DNA of 64,000 bases from Paraburkholderia tropica (GCF_900109265.1 NZ_FNZM01000019.1:62001-126000), one strand, 5' to 3'; positions 46,121 through 55,549 are shown, numbered from the stretch's first letter. Program-made: numbers and translations. Notes: generated by a model not told the origin, from the sequence alone.

Positions 46121-48151
46121 TCACGCCGCCAGCGGCGCCGCCGAAATCGCGCGCATGAGGCGCGCGAGCGCCGCCTGCCACGCCTCGCTGTGCCGCCCGC
46201 CCTTCACGACCGCGTGCAGCATGTCGCGCTGCAAGGCGTCGCGCTCCGCGCCTGCCGGCAAGATGTCGCCGAAGCTGATGAGCGCATCGGCGAGCGCCGT
46301 GCGCGCGGCGGCGTCGTCCGAATCGAGCAGGCCGCGCGCCGCCTCGGGCAGCGTGGCGAGAATGAACGCGCGCTCCTCCCACACCACGAAGCGCGCGAGT
46401 CGCGTGAGCACGCTTTCGCCGACCGGCGCGACGGACACGCGCGCCGCGCCGCCGATCCAGCCGAGCAGTTCGTCGGCGGGCATCGGCCGCGCGATCTCGT
46501 AGCCTTGCGCGCCATCCACGCCGAGCAGCGCGAGCGCCTTGAGCAGATCGGCGGAATCGACGCCTTCGGCCAGCACGAGCTTGCCGAGCGAATGGCCGAG
46601 GCGCGTGATCTGATACACCACGCGCAGCGCGTCGAGCGCCGCATCGCCGGCGATATGCGCGATTTCGCGGTCGATCTTGATCCAGTCGAACGGCAATTCG
46701 CGCAACCGCGCGAGGCCGCTATGGCCCGAGCCCAGATCGTCCTGCGCGAGCAGCACGCCGAGCGCGCGAAACTTGCCGAGAATCGCGCGCTGTCCGTGGC
46801 TCAGCGAAATCGATTCGTTCTCCAGAACTTCGAGCGTGAGCCGCCGGCTCGGGCACGCGTGCGTTTCCAGCGCCTCGCGCGCCGCGTCGAAATAACGCAG
46901 ATCGTTGAGCGCGGCGGGCGGCAGATTGACCGAAATCTCCAGATCGTGACCGGCCGCGAGCCAGCGCGCGCGGTCGTCGAGCGCCTGGCCGAGACCGCGC
47001 GCGAACAGTGCGAGCAAATCGTCGGACGACAGCGCGAAGAGGAACTCGTCGGGCGTGAGCAGACGCTCGCCGTCGCGCAGGCGCGCGAGCGCCTCGACCT
47101 TGCTCACCTGGCCGTTGGCGAGCGTGAGGAGCGGCTGGTAATGCATCTCCAGCGCGCCGGTGCGCACGAGCGCGGCCCAATGCTGGCGCACGCTGACGGG
47201 CACCGCGCCGCCATGCAGGCCGTCGTGGGTCTGCAACCGCGAGGCGACGCAGCTGAGCAGCGTCTGCAGCAATTCGATGAAAGCGACCTGGTCCGGTCCG
47301 ACGAAACCGCCCGGATACGCGCTGAACAGCATGACGATGGCGATCGGCGCATGCCCCGGCGCGGCGATCGGAATCGCCACCGACGAGCGCAGGCCCTCGC
47401 GCGCGGCCACGTCGCGCCAGCGCTCGACGAGCGGATCGGTCTGATAGTTGACCACGCGCTCGGCGTGGCCGCTGCGCCAGGCGCGCCCCACCGCGCCCTG
47501 CCCGTCCGGATGATCGGCGCGCACGCTGATCTCGTGGCCGTGCGCGGTCAGCACGGCCACCAGGCCGCCTTCGCCGCTGCCGCCCGCGCCCGCTTCGAAA
47601 TGGAAGATGCCCGCTTCGTCGGGCCGCCCGATCGTGCAGGCGGTCACCTCGTCGTGGCCGCCGAGCACACTCACGAGCTGATCGATGAAATGCGTATAGC
47701 TGCCCGCCTCCCAGACGATGCGCGTGATGCGCTGAAGCACGTCCTGCTGCGAATCCTCGACGGCCTGATAGGCCTTGAGCTGCCAGGCCGTGTCGCTGGT
47801 GAGGCGGCGCGCGTAGAGCGACAGCGCCTGGCCGCCCACATCGCGGCCAATCAGCTTGTAGAGCAGTTCCTGGAGAATGCCGCGGCTGCGCACGAGCTCT
47901 TCCTTGTCGAGCCCGACGACGGCATGAATGCGGCCGATGCGCATCGCCATCGCGGCGTGCTCCTTCGAGCTCAGGCCGGGATCGGCGAGTGCGAGCAGAT
48001 TCTGGATCTGCCGGTCCTTGAGGTGCGCGAGTTCTTCCGCCGACAGCATTTCGAGGATGCGCCGGGACTTGGGCAAGCGCGCCAGCTCCTCGTAGAAGCG
48101 GTTCACCACGAGGACGGCTGATTTCCGCAACGCCTCGATCAAAGTTTGCAT
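46121..48151 (-). CDS. Globin-GAF-EAL phosphodiesterase
   Basis: A 676-residue soluble signalling protein. The N-terminal globin-coupled sensor-like domain (about 1-150) has the FYEEL segment and a probable heme-ligand histidine in RIGRIHAVVGL (H76). A GAF domain follows (about 155-310). The EAL domain (about 345-590) keeps the catalytic residues for cyclic di-GMP hydrolysis: VEALARL, SVNLPP, LENES, QDDLGSG, KIDREI, AEGVD and GAQGYEIARPM. A helical tail ends it. The ATG at 48151 (MQTLIEALRK) is preferred over an earlier frame start at 48208. It is likely to break down cyclic di-GMP under control of oxygen or another gas. Confidence 0.85.
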   Translation of the reverse strand: MQTLIEALRKSAVLVVNRFYEELARLPKSRRILEMLSAEELAHLKDRQIQNLLALADPGLSSKEHAAMAMRIGRIHAVVGLDKEELVRSRGILQELLYKLIGRDVGGQALSLYARRLTSDTAWQLKAYQAVEDSQQDVLQRITRIVWEAGSYTHFIDQLVSVLGGHDEVTACTIGRPDEAGIFHFEAGAGGSGEGGLVAVLTAHGHEISVRADHPDGQGAVGRAWRSGHAERVVNYQTDPLVERWRDVAAREGLRSSVAIPIAAPGHAPIAIVMLFSAYPGGFVGPDQVAFIELLQTLLSCVASRLQTHDGLHGGAVPVSVRQHWAALVRTGALEMHYQPLLTLANGQVSKVEALARLRDGERLLTPDEFLFALSSDDLLALFARGLGQALDDRARWLAAGHDLEISVNLPPAALNDLRYFDAAREALETHACPSRRLTLEVLENESISLSHGQRAILGKFRALGVLLAQDDLGSGHSGLARLRELPFDWIKIDREIAHIAGDAALDALRVVYQITRLGHSLGKLVLAEGVDSADLLKALALLGVDGAQGYEIARPMPADELLGWIGGAARVSVAPVGESVLTRLARFVVWEERAFILATLPEAARGLLDSDDAAARTALADALISFGDILPAGAERDALQRDMLHAVVKGGRHSEAWQAALARLMRAISAAPLAA

Positions 48152-48402
48152 GCGCCCTTCTGCCTGTTGGATCCCTGCCGGGAAGTCGGCCCTCCGCGCG
48201 GCGCGCAAAGCGGCGAGCGAAGAAAGTTACCGCTCCAGGCTGAATCATAAGGCATGCATCGCCGGCCGGCCGTGGCCTGCCGTACATAGCACGTGGCGCG
48301 AGCGCACCGCCGATGGCGTTTTCCGCCGCGAGTTTGGCGGAGCATGACGCAAATTCCGGCGTTGCGCGCCACATCGCGCGGGGCGCCGTGCGCCGCGCTC
48401 GC

Positions 48403-49254
48403 CTACTTTCCGAAGGTCATGTTCAGACCGGCGAAGATCTGCCATTTCGGCACGCCCGCCCCCGAATGCGCGACGGAATATTGCGGTTCGACGAACACGT
48501 TGTAGATCGTGCCGCCCGCCTTCCACGCCTTGCCGCCGCCGAGGCCCACGGGAATGTACCAGGCGCCGTGCTGAAGATCGAACGTCCAGATGCCGGTCGA
48601 GCGGATGTACCAGCCGCCCGGCAGATTGAAGATGCCGAAGGGCTGCGCCGTGAGCGACTGCACCGTGGGCCGTCCGCTTTGCCCAGCGAACGAATGTTGC
48701 CACTGCACCAGCGCACCGACGAGCCGCGCGCGCGACGCGTTCACGACCACCGCCGCGAGCCCCGCCTGCCACTTGCCGGTGCCGAGCGTGGGATCGGTGG
48801 CCGTGGGCGCGGTGACGAGCGGACCGATGCCGATCTGCGTCGCGCCCTGGCTGACGAGAAAGATGTCGAACAGGTTGATATCGCCGAGACCGGTGTTGTA
48901 GCCGCCGGACGGATCGGGCCGCGTGCTGACCGGCGCGGTCAGCCGGAGGATCTGCGGCACCGGCACGAGGCCATTCGGCCCGATCGGCAGCGTGCCGCGC
49001 AGCAGCAGATCGTTCGTCACGGCGCTCGAGCCGTAGAGCGACGGCGCGAACATGTTCTGCACATTGAGCGATGCGGCGAGGTTCAGCGGGTTGTTGCTCT
49101 TGTTGGCGTCGTCGGCGGTGTTGCTCGGCGGGCTTTGCGCGTATGCCGGCATCGAAGCCTGCGCGGCCGCGAGCGTCATCGCCAGGGTCATCACCAAGGT
49201 CGGGCCGAGCGCCGCCGAGCGCCGCCGCGCCTCGAATAACGTGCTGCGTTTCAT
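48403..49254 (-). CDS. Outer-membrane beta-barrel-like protein
   Basis: A 283-residue protein with a signal peptide (about 1-40, ending AYA). The mature part (LNLAASLNVQNMFAPSLYG, then alternating strands to the C-terminal GLNMTFGK with final Lys) has the pattern of a barrel. It resembles proteins of the group annotated as neuromedin U or OmpP1-type transport proteins in Burkholderia. Nothing is known of its function. The ATG at 49254 is chosen from the signal peptide; the frame is open further upstream. Confidence in the group is moderate. Confidence 0.75.
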   Translation of the reverse strand: MKRSTLFEARRRSAALGPTLVMTLAMTLAAAQASMPAYAQSPPSNTADDANKSNNPLNLAASLNVQNMFAPSLYGSSAVTNDLLLRGTLPIGPNGLVPVPQILRLTAPVSTRPDPSGGYNTGLGDINLFDIFLVSQGATQIGIGPLVTAPTATDPTLGTGKWQAGLAAVVVNASRARLVGALVQWQHSFAGQSGRPTVQSLTAQPFGIFNLPGGWYIRSTGIWTFDLQHGAWYIPVGLGGGKAWKAGGTIYNVFVEPQYSVAHSGAGVPKWQIFAGLNMTFGK

Positions 49255-49720
49255 CTGTCGTCCCCCAGAGTCGTGCGCCGCGGCCGTTGCGCGGCGCTTC
49301 GTGTCCTTCTTGTCCTTCGTGTCGCTACCTGCGTCATGCCGCTGCGGTGTCCCGCGCGGCTCGTGGCGTTCAGCCCGCCGCAAGCGCATCGGGCAGCGTC
49401 CGGCTACGGTCGAACCACGGCTGCAACGGCCCGCATAGACGGAAGATCGTGAAACGCGCGTTGCCCGGGATCGTCTGCGCCCGCTTCGACTCGCGACGCG
49501 CAAGGGCGACGCGATGCCGAGCCAGTATGACGGAAAAGGCGAAAAAACAAGTCGGAGTATGTCGCCCGATGGGGCGGACGGCCATGCGCTCAGTCAAGCA
49601 CCGGAACGCCCGGCGCAGCGCGCACGCGACTTTATGCGGTGCACATGCACAGGCGCACGATGCCGCGCATCGGCGACGCGGTTCAACCCAGCGAAGGCGA
49701 AGGCAAAGGCGAAGGCGGGA
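49255..49720. other. Gene-free region between two minus-strand genes
   Basis: About 470 bases. Near 49693-49716 there is a short GCGAAG/GCAAAG hexamer repeat just after the hydroxyacid dehydrogenase stop. A 75-codon frame (49370-49597, minus) has no ribosome site and is not accepted. The promoter of the beta-barrel gene should be here. Confidence 0.5.
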
Positions 49721-50665
49721 TCAGAGCGGCGTCACGAGCGCCTCGCCCGCGAAATGGCGCGTGGCGTTATCGATGAAATTGCGCACGGTGGCCGCGCGCA
49801 CGTCGGGCGACGTGCCGGCCGTGTGCGGCGTGAGCACGATGTTGTCGAGCGCGATCAGCGCCTGCGGCGGCTCGGGCTCGCCTTCGTAGACGTCGAGGCC
49901 CGCGCCCGCGAGACGGCCTTCGCGCAATGCCGCGGCGAGCGCGGTCGTATCGACCACGCTGCCGCGCGACACGTTGACGAGAAAACCTTGCGGCCCCAGC
50001 GCGTCGAGCACCGCGCGATCGACCAGATGTTCGGTCGACGCGCCGCCCGGCGTCGCGACCACGAGGCAGTCGCTCCATTGCGCGAGCGCCAGCGTCGAAT
50101 CGAAATAGCGCGCGCTCACGCCGTCGCGCGGCGAGCGGCTGTGATAACCGACCGGCATGTCGAAACCCGCGGCACGCTTCGCGATCTTCGCGCCGATATG
50201 CCCATAGCCGAGGATGCCGAGCTTGCGCCCCGTGAGCGTGGGCCGCATCGGCAGCGCGTCGCGCCAGACGCCTGCGCGGCAGGCGGCGTCGAATTGCGGA
50301 ATCGCGCGCAACGCGGCGAGCAGCAGCGCGATCGCGTGGTCGGCGACGCAATCGGCGTTCACGCCCGCGCCATTGCTCAACGCGATGCCGCGAGCGCGCG
50401 CGTGATCGAGTGCGAGGTTCTCGTAACCCGCGCCCAGCGCCGCCGCGAATTCGAGCTGGGGCATCGCGTCGATCTCGTCCGCCGTCAGTCCCGTGGTGCC
50501 GTTCGTGAGCACCGCGCGCACCGTGGCGCCCTCGCGCGCGAGCGTGTGTTCGCGCTGCGGCGCATCGGGCGCGTACAGCACCTCGAAGTGCGCGGCGAGC
50601 GTGGCGCGGTCGGTGTCGGTGAGCGGGATCAGCACGAGCAGGCGCGGCTTCGAGACGGCGTTCAT
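49721..50665 (-). CDS. D-2-hydroxyacid dehydrogenase
   Basis: A 314-residue NAD(P)-dependent enzyme that reduces 2-oxoacids such as hydroxypyruvate or glyoxylate. The Rossmann motif is GYGHIG (about residues 153-158). The catalytic Arg is in VNVSRGSVVD, Glu in DVYEGEPEPP and His in LTPHTAG. Its general shape is that of the hydroxypyruvate/glyoxylate reductases. The ATG at 50665 gives a normal N-terminus. The substrate cannot be decided. It stands beside an AraC-type regulator gene on the same strand with 91 bases between. Confidence 0.93.
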   Translation of the reverse strand: MNAVSKPRLLVLIPLTDTDRATLAAHFEVLYAPDAPQREHTLAREGATVRAVLTNGTTGLTADEIDAMPQLEFAAALGAGYENLALDHARARGIALSNGAGVNADCVADHAIALLLAALRAIPQFDAACRAGVWRDALPMRPTLTGRKLGILGYGHIGAKIAKRAAGFDMPVGYHSRSPRDGVSARYFDSTLALAQWSDCLVVATPGGASTEHLVDRAVLDALGPQGFLVNVSRGSVVDTTALAAALREGRLAGAGLDVYEGEPEPPQALIALDNIVLTPHTAGTSPDVRAATVRNFIDNATRHFAGEALVTPL

Positions 50666-50756
50666 ATCGACCTTGGGGTTCGTTACGTCAGGTTAATTAC
50701 GCTAAGTTTTTGTGCGGCAGTTTCAGATCATTCGATATCCGAATCAATTTCCGGCA

Positions 50757-51809
50757 TCAAAGCGCCGACACGTACCGTTGCACCACTTCCACGCGCGGCG
50801 CGACCGCTTCGGCGGCCACGCGCGCGCGGCGCATTTCGTCGGCGGGCGTGCAGCCGAACAGGCGCTTGAATTCGCGGCTGAACTGCGAGGCGCTTTCATA
50901 GCCCACGCGCACGGCTGCCGCGCTCACGTTCATGCCGTCGTGCGTAATCAGGAGACGCGCGTGATGCAGGCGCGTGGTCTTCACGTATTGCATCGGCGAG
51001 GTGGACGTCACCGCCTTGAAGTGCGCATGAAACACCGCGAGGCTCATGCCCGCCTCGGCGGCGAGCGTCACCACGTCGAGGTCGCCGCGATAGTCGGTGT
51101 GAATGCGGCGCAGCGCCTTGGCGATGCGGCCGAAATGCTGCTGATGCGTGAGCGCCGCGCGAATCGCGTCGCCCTGCTCGCCCGTGAGCACGCGATAGCA
51201 GATCTCGCGCACGATCGACGGCCCGAGAATGCGCGCGTCCGCGGGCTGCGCGAGCGCTTCGAGCAGACGCAGCACGGCGTTCGACAGCGGTGCGTCGAGC
51301 GGCGTGGCATAGATGCCCGCCGGCTCGGAGACGGCGCTGCCGCGCGTGTCGTTGAGCGCCATCAGCAGCTCGGCGACCATCGTCAGATCGACGCGCACCG
51401 AGATCGCGAGAATCGGCTTCTCGGGCGAGGCTTCGGTCTCGCATTCGAACGGCAGCGGCACCGAGAGCACGAGATATTGCTGCGCGTCGTAGATGAACAC
51501 CTGATCGCCGAGAAAGCCGCGCTTGCGGCCCTGGCAAACGATGAAAATGCTCGGCTCGTACATGACCGGCTGGCGCGGATGGCTCTGGCTGCCGCGAAAC
51601 AGGCGCACGCCGTCGAGCGGCGTCTGATGCGCGCCGTCGCGCTGCGTGAGCTGCATCATCAGCTCGACCACGCGGCGCTGCGTGGCGTCGTCGGCGTGCA
51701 CCACGGGCGCGGCGCTCGCGCGCGAGACCAGCGGCGTCGAAATGACCGGCACGACCGGCGCGGTCGCCGCGCCGTCCGGCGCGACGGGCTCGATTTGTGC
51801 TGTTTTCAT
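50757..51809 (-). CDS. AraC-family regulator (N-terminal AraC_N type)
   Basis: A 350-residue regulator. The N-terminal ligand-binding domain (about 60-220, IFIVCQGRKRGFLGD, YLVLSVPLPFECE) is like that of AraC regulators of aldehyde or alcohol genes. The C-terminal DNA-binding domain (about 240-335) has two helix-turn-helix motifs (TLAAEAGMSLAVFHAHF and AAVRVGYESASQFSREFKR). It diverges from a zinc alcohol dehydrogenase gene; direct repeats in the gap could be its sites. The usual pattern is that such a regulator turns on the next reductase gene in response to its substrate. Confidence 0.92.
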   Translation of the reverse strand: MKTAQIEPVAPDGAATAPVVPVISTPLVSRASAAPVVHADDATQRRVVELMMQLTQRDGAHQTPLDGVRLFRGSQSHPRQPVMYEPSIFIVCQGRKRGFLGDQVFIYDAQQYLVLSVPLPFECETEASPEKPILAISVRVDLTMVAELLMALNDTRGSAVSEPAGIYATPLDAPLSNAVLRLLEALAQPADARILGPSIVREICYRVLTGEQGDAIRAALTHQQHFGRIAKALRRIHTDYRGDLDVVTLAAEAGMSLAVFHAHFKAVTSTSPMQYVKTTRLHHARLLITHDGMNVSAAAVRVGYESASQFSREFKRLFGCTPADEMRRARVAAEAVAPRVEVVQRYVSAL

Positions 51810-51844
51810 GGCAGTTGCGCCCCAAAATTCATCGGGACGGAAAG

Positions 51845-51923
51845 AGAATCAGGCTTGCCAATCTATCACCGAATGCGCACGCGCGTGGATCGCCAGGAGA
51901 ATCAGGCAAGTCTTCGATAGATT
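51845..51923. promoter_or_regulatory. Direct and inverted repeats upstream of the alcohol dehydrogenase
   Basis: AGAATCAGGC occurs at 51845-51854 and 51898-51907, 53 bases apart (about five helix turns). AATCTATC (51860-51867) is matched by its complement GATAGATT (51916-51923), and CTTGCC (51854-51859) by GGCAAG (51905-51910). Binding by the AraC-type regulator encoded next to it is likely but inferred. Confidence 0.55.
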
Positions 51924-52055
51924 CAGGTATTCCCTGGGTGGGGCGCGATCCTTACGATGGGAACCCTGCCGCAACACCCCCGAGCGTGACGCCATGAGCG
52001 TTGCGCTTTGGCGTTTGCGCCTGCCTAGCCACTCAGTCTCAGGAGTCACCTCACT

Positions 52056-53108
52056 ATGTACCAGACCTACGGATACGCCGCACAGGACGCCGGTTCGCCG
52101 CTCGCCCCGTTCGAATTCCAGCGCCGCGACCTGCGCGAACTCGACGTGCGCATCGACGTACTGTACTGCGGCGTGTGCCACTCCGATCTGCACCAGGCGC
52201 GCAACGAATGGCGCAACACGATGTTCCCGGTGGTGCCGGGCCACGAAATCGTGGGCCGCGTCGCCGAAGTGGGCACGGGCGTCACGAAGTTCAAGGCAGG
52301 CCAGCTCGTGGGCGTAGGCTGTCTCGTCGACTCGTGCCGCACCTGCGCGAGCTGCGGCGAAGGCCTCGAACAGTATTGCGAAAACGGCTTTGTCGGCACC
52401 TATAACGGCAACGACCGCGTGAGCGGCGAAGTCACCTACGGCGGCTACTCGACGCAACTCGTGGTCGACGAAGCCTTCGTGCTGCGCGTGCCGGAGAACC
52501 TCGACGCCGCCGCCGCCGCGCCGCTGCTGTGCGCGGGCATCACCACCTATTCGCCGCTGCGCACGTGGGGCGCCGGTCCTGGCAAGAAGGTCGGCATCGT
52601 CGGTCTCGGCGGCCTCGGCCACATGGGCGTGAAGCTCGCCCATGCGATGGGCGCGCACGTGGTGCTGTTCACCACCTCGCCCTCGAAGATCGAAGACGGC
52701 AAGCGCCTCGGCGCCGACGAAGTCGTGATCTCGAAGGACCCGGAGCAGATGAAGGCGCATCTGAACAGCTTCGACCTGATCGTGAACACGGTCGCCGCGC
52801 AGCACGACCTGAATCCGTTCATCGAACTGCTCAAGCGCGACGGCACGCTCACGCTGGTGGGCGCGCCCGAGCACGATCACCCGTCGCCGCAAGTGTTCAA
52901 CCTGATCTTCAAGCGCCGCCGTCTTGCGGGCTCGCTGATCGGCGGCATCGCTGAAACCCAGGAAATGCTGGACTTCTGCGGTCAGCACGGCATTACGTCC
53001 GATATCGAAATGATCAACATGCAGGACATCAACGACGCCTACGAGCGCATGCTCAAGAGCGACGTGAAGTACCGCTTCGTGATCGACCTCGATTCGCTGC
53101 GCAAGTAA
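52056..53108 (+). CDS. Zinc-dependent NAD(P) alcohol dehydrogenase (YahK type)
   Basis: A 350-residue medium-chain dehydrogenase. The catalytic zinc site is in CGVCHSD with GHE in VVPGHEIVG. The structural zinc cysteines lie in DSCRTCASCGEGLEQYC. The cofactor motif is GLGGLGHMG (about residues 183-191). Its closest type by eye is the NADP-linked aldehyde reductase YahK/cinnamyl alcohol dehydrogenase group, which reduces broad-range aldehydes. The ATG has AGGAG eight bases upstream. It diverges from an AraC-type regulator. A role in aldehyde stress or detoxification is likely but not shown. Confidence 0.94.
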   Translation: MYQTYGYAAQDAGSPLAPFEFQRRDLRELDVRIDVLYCGVCHSDLHQARNEWRNTMFPVVPGHEIVGRVAEVGTGVTKFKAGQLVGVGCLVDSCRTCASCGEGLEQYCENGFVGTYNGNDRVSGEVTYGGYSTQLVVDEAFVLRVPENLDAAAAAPLLCAGITTYSPLRTWGAGPGKKVGIVGLGGLGHMGVKLAHAMGAHVVLFTTSPSKIEDGKRLGADEVVISKDPEQMKAHLNSFDLIVNTVAAQHDLNPFIELLKRDGTLTLVGAPEHDHPSPQVFNLIFKRRRLAGSLIGGIAETQEMLDFCGQHGITSDIEMINMQDINDAYERMLKSDVKYRFVIDLDSLRK

Positions 53109-53415
53109 GCGCGCATAGACGTTACGCCTTGCCCCGCCGGGCCGTCCGTTCGGACGGCCCGCCAGCCCTTCCGCATCGAGGCTTTCGCGCCTCACGCAGC
53201 ACCTGGCCGCACCTGCGGCACCGCATTCGAGCCGGCGCAGTTTTACGCCGACAAACCGGAATCGTCCTGCAACCGCCGCGCGTCTGATCCGCGAGACGCC
53301 GGCTTCGCGACGCCTTTGGCCGCACGACTGTGGCGACCAGGGCGCGCCGCTCACCTATTTGCAGCAGCCCCGCGGAATTCGCTCAAGCCGTACCCGACCC
53401 ATCAGGAGCTCGCCC
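53109..53415. other. Short gene-free region with hairpin
   Basis: About 310 bases between the alcohol dehydrogenase stop and the start of the next LysR gene. It holds the hairpin at 53138-53161 and the promoter of the LysR gene. I see nothing else. Confidence 0.55.
53138..53161 (+). terminator. Hairpin after the alcohol dehydrogenase gene
   Basis: An 11-base stem (53138-53148 with 53151-53161, CGGGCCGTCCG and its complement) around two T, about 30 bases after the stop. There is no T-tract, so it is only a possible terminator. Confidence 0.5.
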
Positions 53416-54372
53416 GTGATCGACCGCATCCAGGCGATGCGCACGTTCGTCCGCATCGTCGATACCAACAGCTTCACCAAAGCCGCGCAATCGCTCGATA
53501 TGCCGCGCGCCAGCGCCACCACGCTGATGCAGAGCCTCGAAGCGCTGCTCGGCACGCAACTGCTCGTCCGCACCACGCGCCGCCTTTCGCTGACGCCCGA
53601 AGGCGCGGCCTACTACGAACGCGCCTCGCAGATTCTCGCCGACATCGACGAGGCCGAAGCGAGCGTGCGCCAGACGCCCGGCGCCATCGGCGGACGCCTG
53701 CGCGTGGAAATGCCGGGGCTGATCGCCAACGCGATCGTGCTGCCCGCGCTCAATGAATTCCACGCGCGCTATCCGCAGATCGACCTCGTGATCGGCGTGA
53801 GTCTGCGCAACGTGGACCTCGTCGGCGAAGGCGTGGATTGCAGTATCCAGCTCGGCGAAATGCCCGATTCGGGTCTCGCCGCGCGCCGTCTCGGCCTGCT
53901 GGAACACGTCACCTGCGCGAGTCCCGCGTATCTCGAACGGCGCGGCGCGCCCGCCACGCTCGACGATCTCGCGCAGCATCCCGTCGTGAATTTTCTGTCG
54001 CCGCTGACGGGGCGTCCGTACGAGTTCGACTTCGAGGTCGACGGCAGCCCGACCAAGGTGAAGGTGGACGGCTTCGTGCATGTTTCCGACGAATTCGCCT
54101 ACCTGACCTGCGGGTTGCAGGGCTATGGGCTGATCCAGCCGCCGCTGCTCGCGGCCCAGCCGTATCTCGACAACGGCACGCTCGTGGAGGTGCTGCCGCA
54201 GTGGAAGCCGCTGCCTACGCCGGTGTCGGTGGCGTTCGTGAAGTCGCGTCAGCTTTCGTCGCGCGTGCGCGTGTTCGTCGACTGGCTCGCCGAGCTGTTC
54301 GAGGACGCGGGCGCGCTCAATCGCGATCTGTCGCGCGTGCGTCAATTGCTGGAGGGATTGCAGCCGGCTTGA
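53416..54372 (+). CDS. LysR-family regulator
   Basis: A 318-residue LysR-type regulator started at the GTG at 53416, which has AGGAG eight bases upstream and gives VIDRIQAMRTFVRIVDTNSF. The helix-turn-helix is in residues 10-65 (FTKAAQSLDMPRASATTLMQS). The effector domain is of the type found in LysR proteins that repress or activate neighbouring oxidoreductase genes. It lies downstream of the alcohol dehydrogenase gene on the same strand, after a likely terminator, so joint control is possible but not shown. Confidence 0.93.
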   Translation: MIDRIQAMRTFVRIVDTNSFTKAAQSLDMPRASATTLMQSLEALLGTQLLVRTTRRLSLTPEGAAYYERASQILADIDEAEASVRQTPGAIGGRLRVEMPGLIANAIVLPALNEFHARYPQIDLVIGVSLRNVDLVGEGVDCSIQLGEMPDSGLAARRLGLLEHVTCASPAYLERRGAPATLDDLAQHPVVNFLSPLTGRPYEFDFEVDGSPTKVKVDGFVHVSDEFAYLTCGLQGYGLIQPPLLAAQPYLDNGTLVEVLPQWKPLPTPVSVAFVKSRQLSSRVRVFVDWLAELFEDAGALNRDLSRVRQLLEGLQPA

Positions 54373-54456
54373 TGCGCCGGTTCGATGGGTTCGCCCGCGC
54401 GCGCGGCGCGATGTGCCGCCGCGTGCGTTTGGGTGTCAGTGCTGCACGCGGCGCGC

Positions 54457-55257
54457 TCACGCCGCGCGCGTGAGCGCCATGCCGCGCCGCGCGTGAAAGC
54501 GCGTGACGGTCGAGTACGGCAGCCAGGCGTCGGCCTGATACGGCGCGACGCCCGAGGGATTGTGGAACCAGACGCCGTCGTCGTCGCGGCCGTGCACGAG
54601 AATCAGATGGCCGCCCTGCTGGGCGTTGTCGCGCTCGGGATAGCGGATCTCGGGGCTCACGGAGACGATCGCGAGCGTGTCCGGTCCGAGCCGCGCGGCG
54701 CTCGCCTCGATGCCTTCGTCAGTCATAACCTCGACGCGCACGCCGTAGGCCGACTCGGCCCACTCGGCGAACGGACGGTAGATCAGGCCGTCCACGCCGC
54801 CGTCTTCGCGCAGGCGATAACAGCCGTGGCGCAGCGCCTCGTCGAGCATCGCCGCGCGTGGCGCGTGGGCGATGCCCCAGTAATCCAGCGCCGATTCGAA
54901 ACAGGTCAGGCCGCACAGGCGCTTCGCCCAGAAGCGGTAGTCGCCCGGCTGCGCGAAACCGCTCGCGCGCCATGCCGGATCGTCGCAGGGATCGGCGTCG
55001 TCCTCGACGATGCGCGCCACCCACTCCGGACTGCCCCACTGGCTGTAATACGGCACACCATGATGGCGCAGCACGGCGCCGCGTGCGGCTTCGCGCCGCG
55101 CTTCTTTCGTCTGGTCTTTCGTCTGGTCTTTCGTCTGGTCTTTCGTCTGGTCTTTCGCCTGGTGCTTTGAATCGGCCCGCGCATCGGGCTGCCCGTCGCG
55201 CGTCACGACTTCGTTCGCTGCGCCGGTCACGCCGGCGTTCACACGTCTTTCGTCCAT
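54457..55257 (-). CDS. C39-like peptidase-fold protein
   Basis: A 266-residue protein of the papain-like C39_2 type. The expected catalytic cysteine is in GLTCFESALDYWG (C near residue 114), the histidine in GGHLILVHGRDD and the third residue in WFHNPSGV. There is no signal peptide, so the substrate is probably in the cytoplasm. Residues about 33-52 are five copies of a QTKD-type tetrapeptide coded by a 12-base tandem repeat; the last copy reads QAKD. The ATG at 55257 has GGAG 14 bases away. An earlier frame start at 55365 is not needed. Function is unknown. Some family members act as peptidases, others may be inactive. Confidence 0.82.
   Translation of the reverse strand: MDERRVNAGVTGAANEVVTRDGQPDARADSKHQAKDQTKDQTKDQTKDQTKEARREAARGAVLRHHGVPYYSQWGSPEWVARIVEDDADPCDDPAWRASGFAQPGDYRFWAKRLCGLTCFESALDYWGIAHAPRAAMLDEALRHGCYRLREDGGVDGLIYRPFAEWAESAYGVRVEVMTDEGIEASAARLGPDTLAIVSVSPEIRYPERDNAQQGGHLILVHGRDDDGVWFHNPSGVAPYQADAWLPYSTVTRFHARRGMALTRAA
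55103..55162. repeat. 12-base tandem repeat inside the C39-like gene
   Basis: Five units of TCTTTCGTCTGG, the last with one change. They code for a repeated Gln-Thr-Lys-Asp on the minus strand. Whole-unit gain or loss keeps the reading frame. Confidence 0.92.
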
Positions 55258-55549
55258 ACAGGCTCGCTCCGGCTCGTTGATCGAGGCAGGCGGCCACGCA
55301 AGCGGCCCGGCCTGCCGATTTCGCGTAAAACACCCATTGTCGCAGAGGCGCCCGCGTCGGCGCATGACCCCGGGCTTACGTCATCCCTGCGATGGCCAAC
55401 ATTTGTATACAAAAACGATGAGCCATTTGTTAAATGATGCGTTTAGAATATTGTGCGCCCGCCTGACGGCCCGTCGATGTTCTGGCCGTCATGCCCCTGG
55501 CACACGATAACAAACCACCTCCTTCGATCACCCCCTTTTTTATCGCCGT

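Noticed and set aside
46111..46124. Perfect 14-base palindrome GTGACGGCCGTCAC across the end of the EAL gene
   Set aside because: It overlaps the stop of the EAL gene and has no T-tract; likely chance in this GC context.
49370..49597. A 75-codon frame on the minus strand in the gap
   Set aside because: No ribosome site or family signal, and it is short.
55103..55162. CRISPR-like array
   Set aside because: A 12-base unit without spacers inside a coding frame is a simple tandem repeat.
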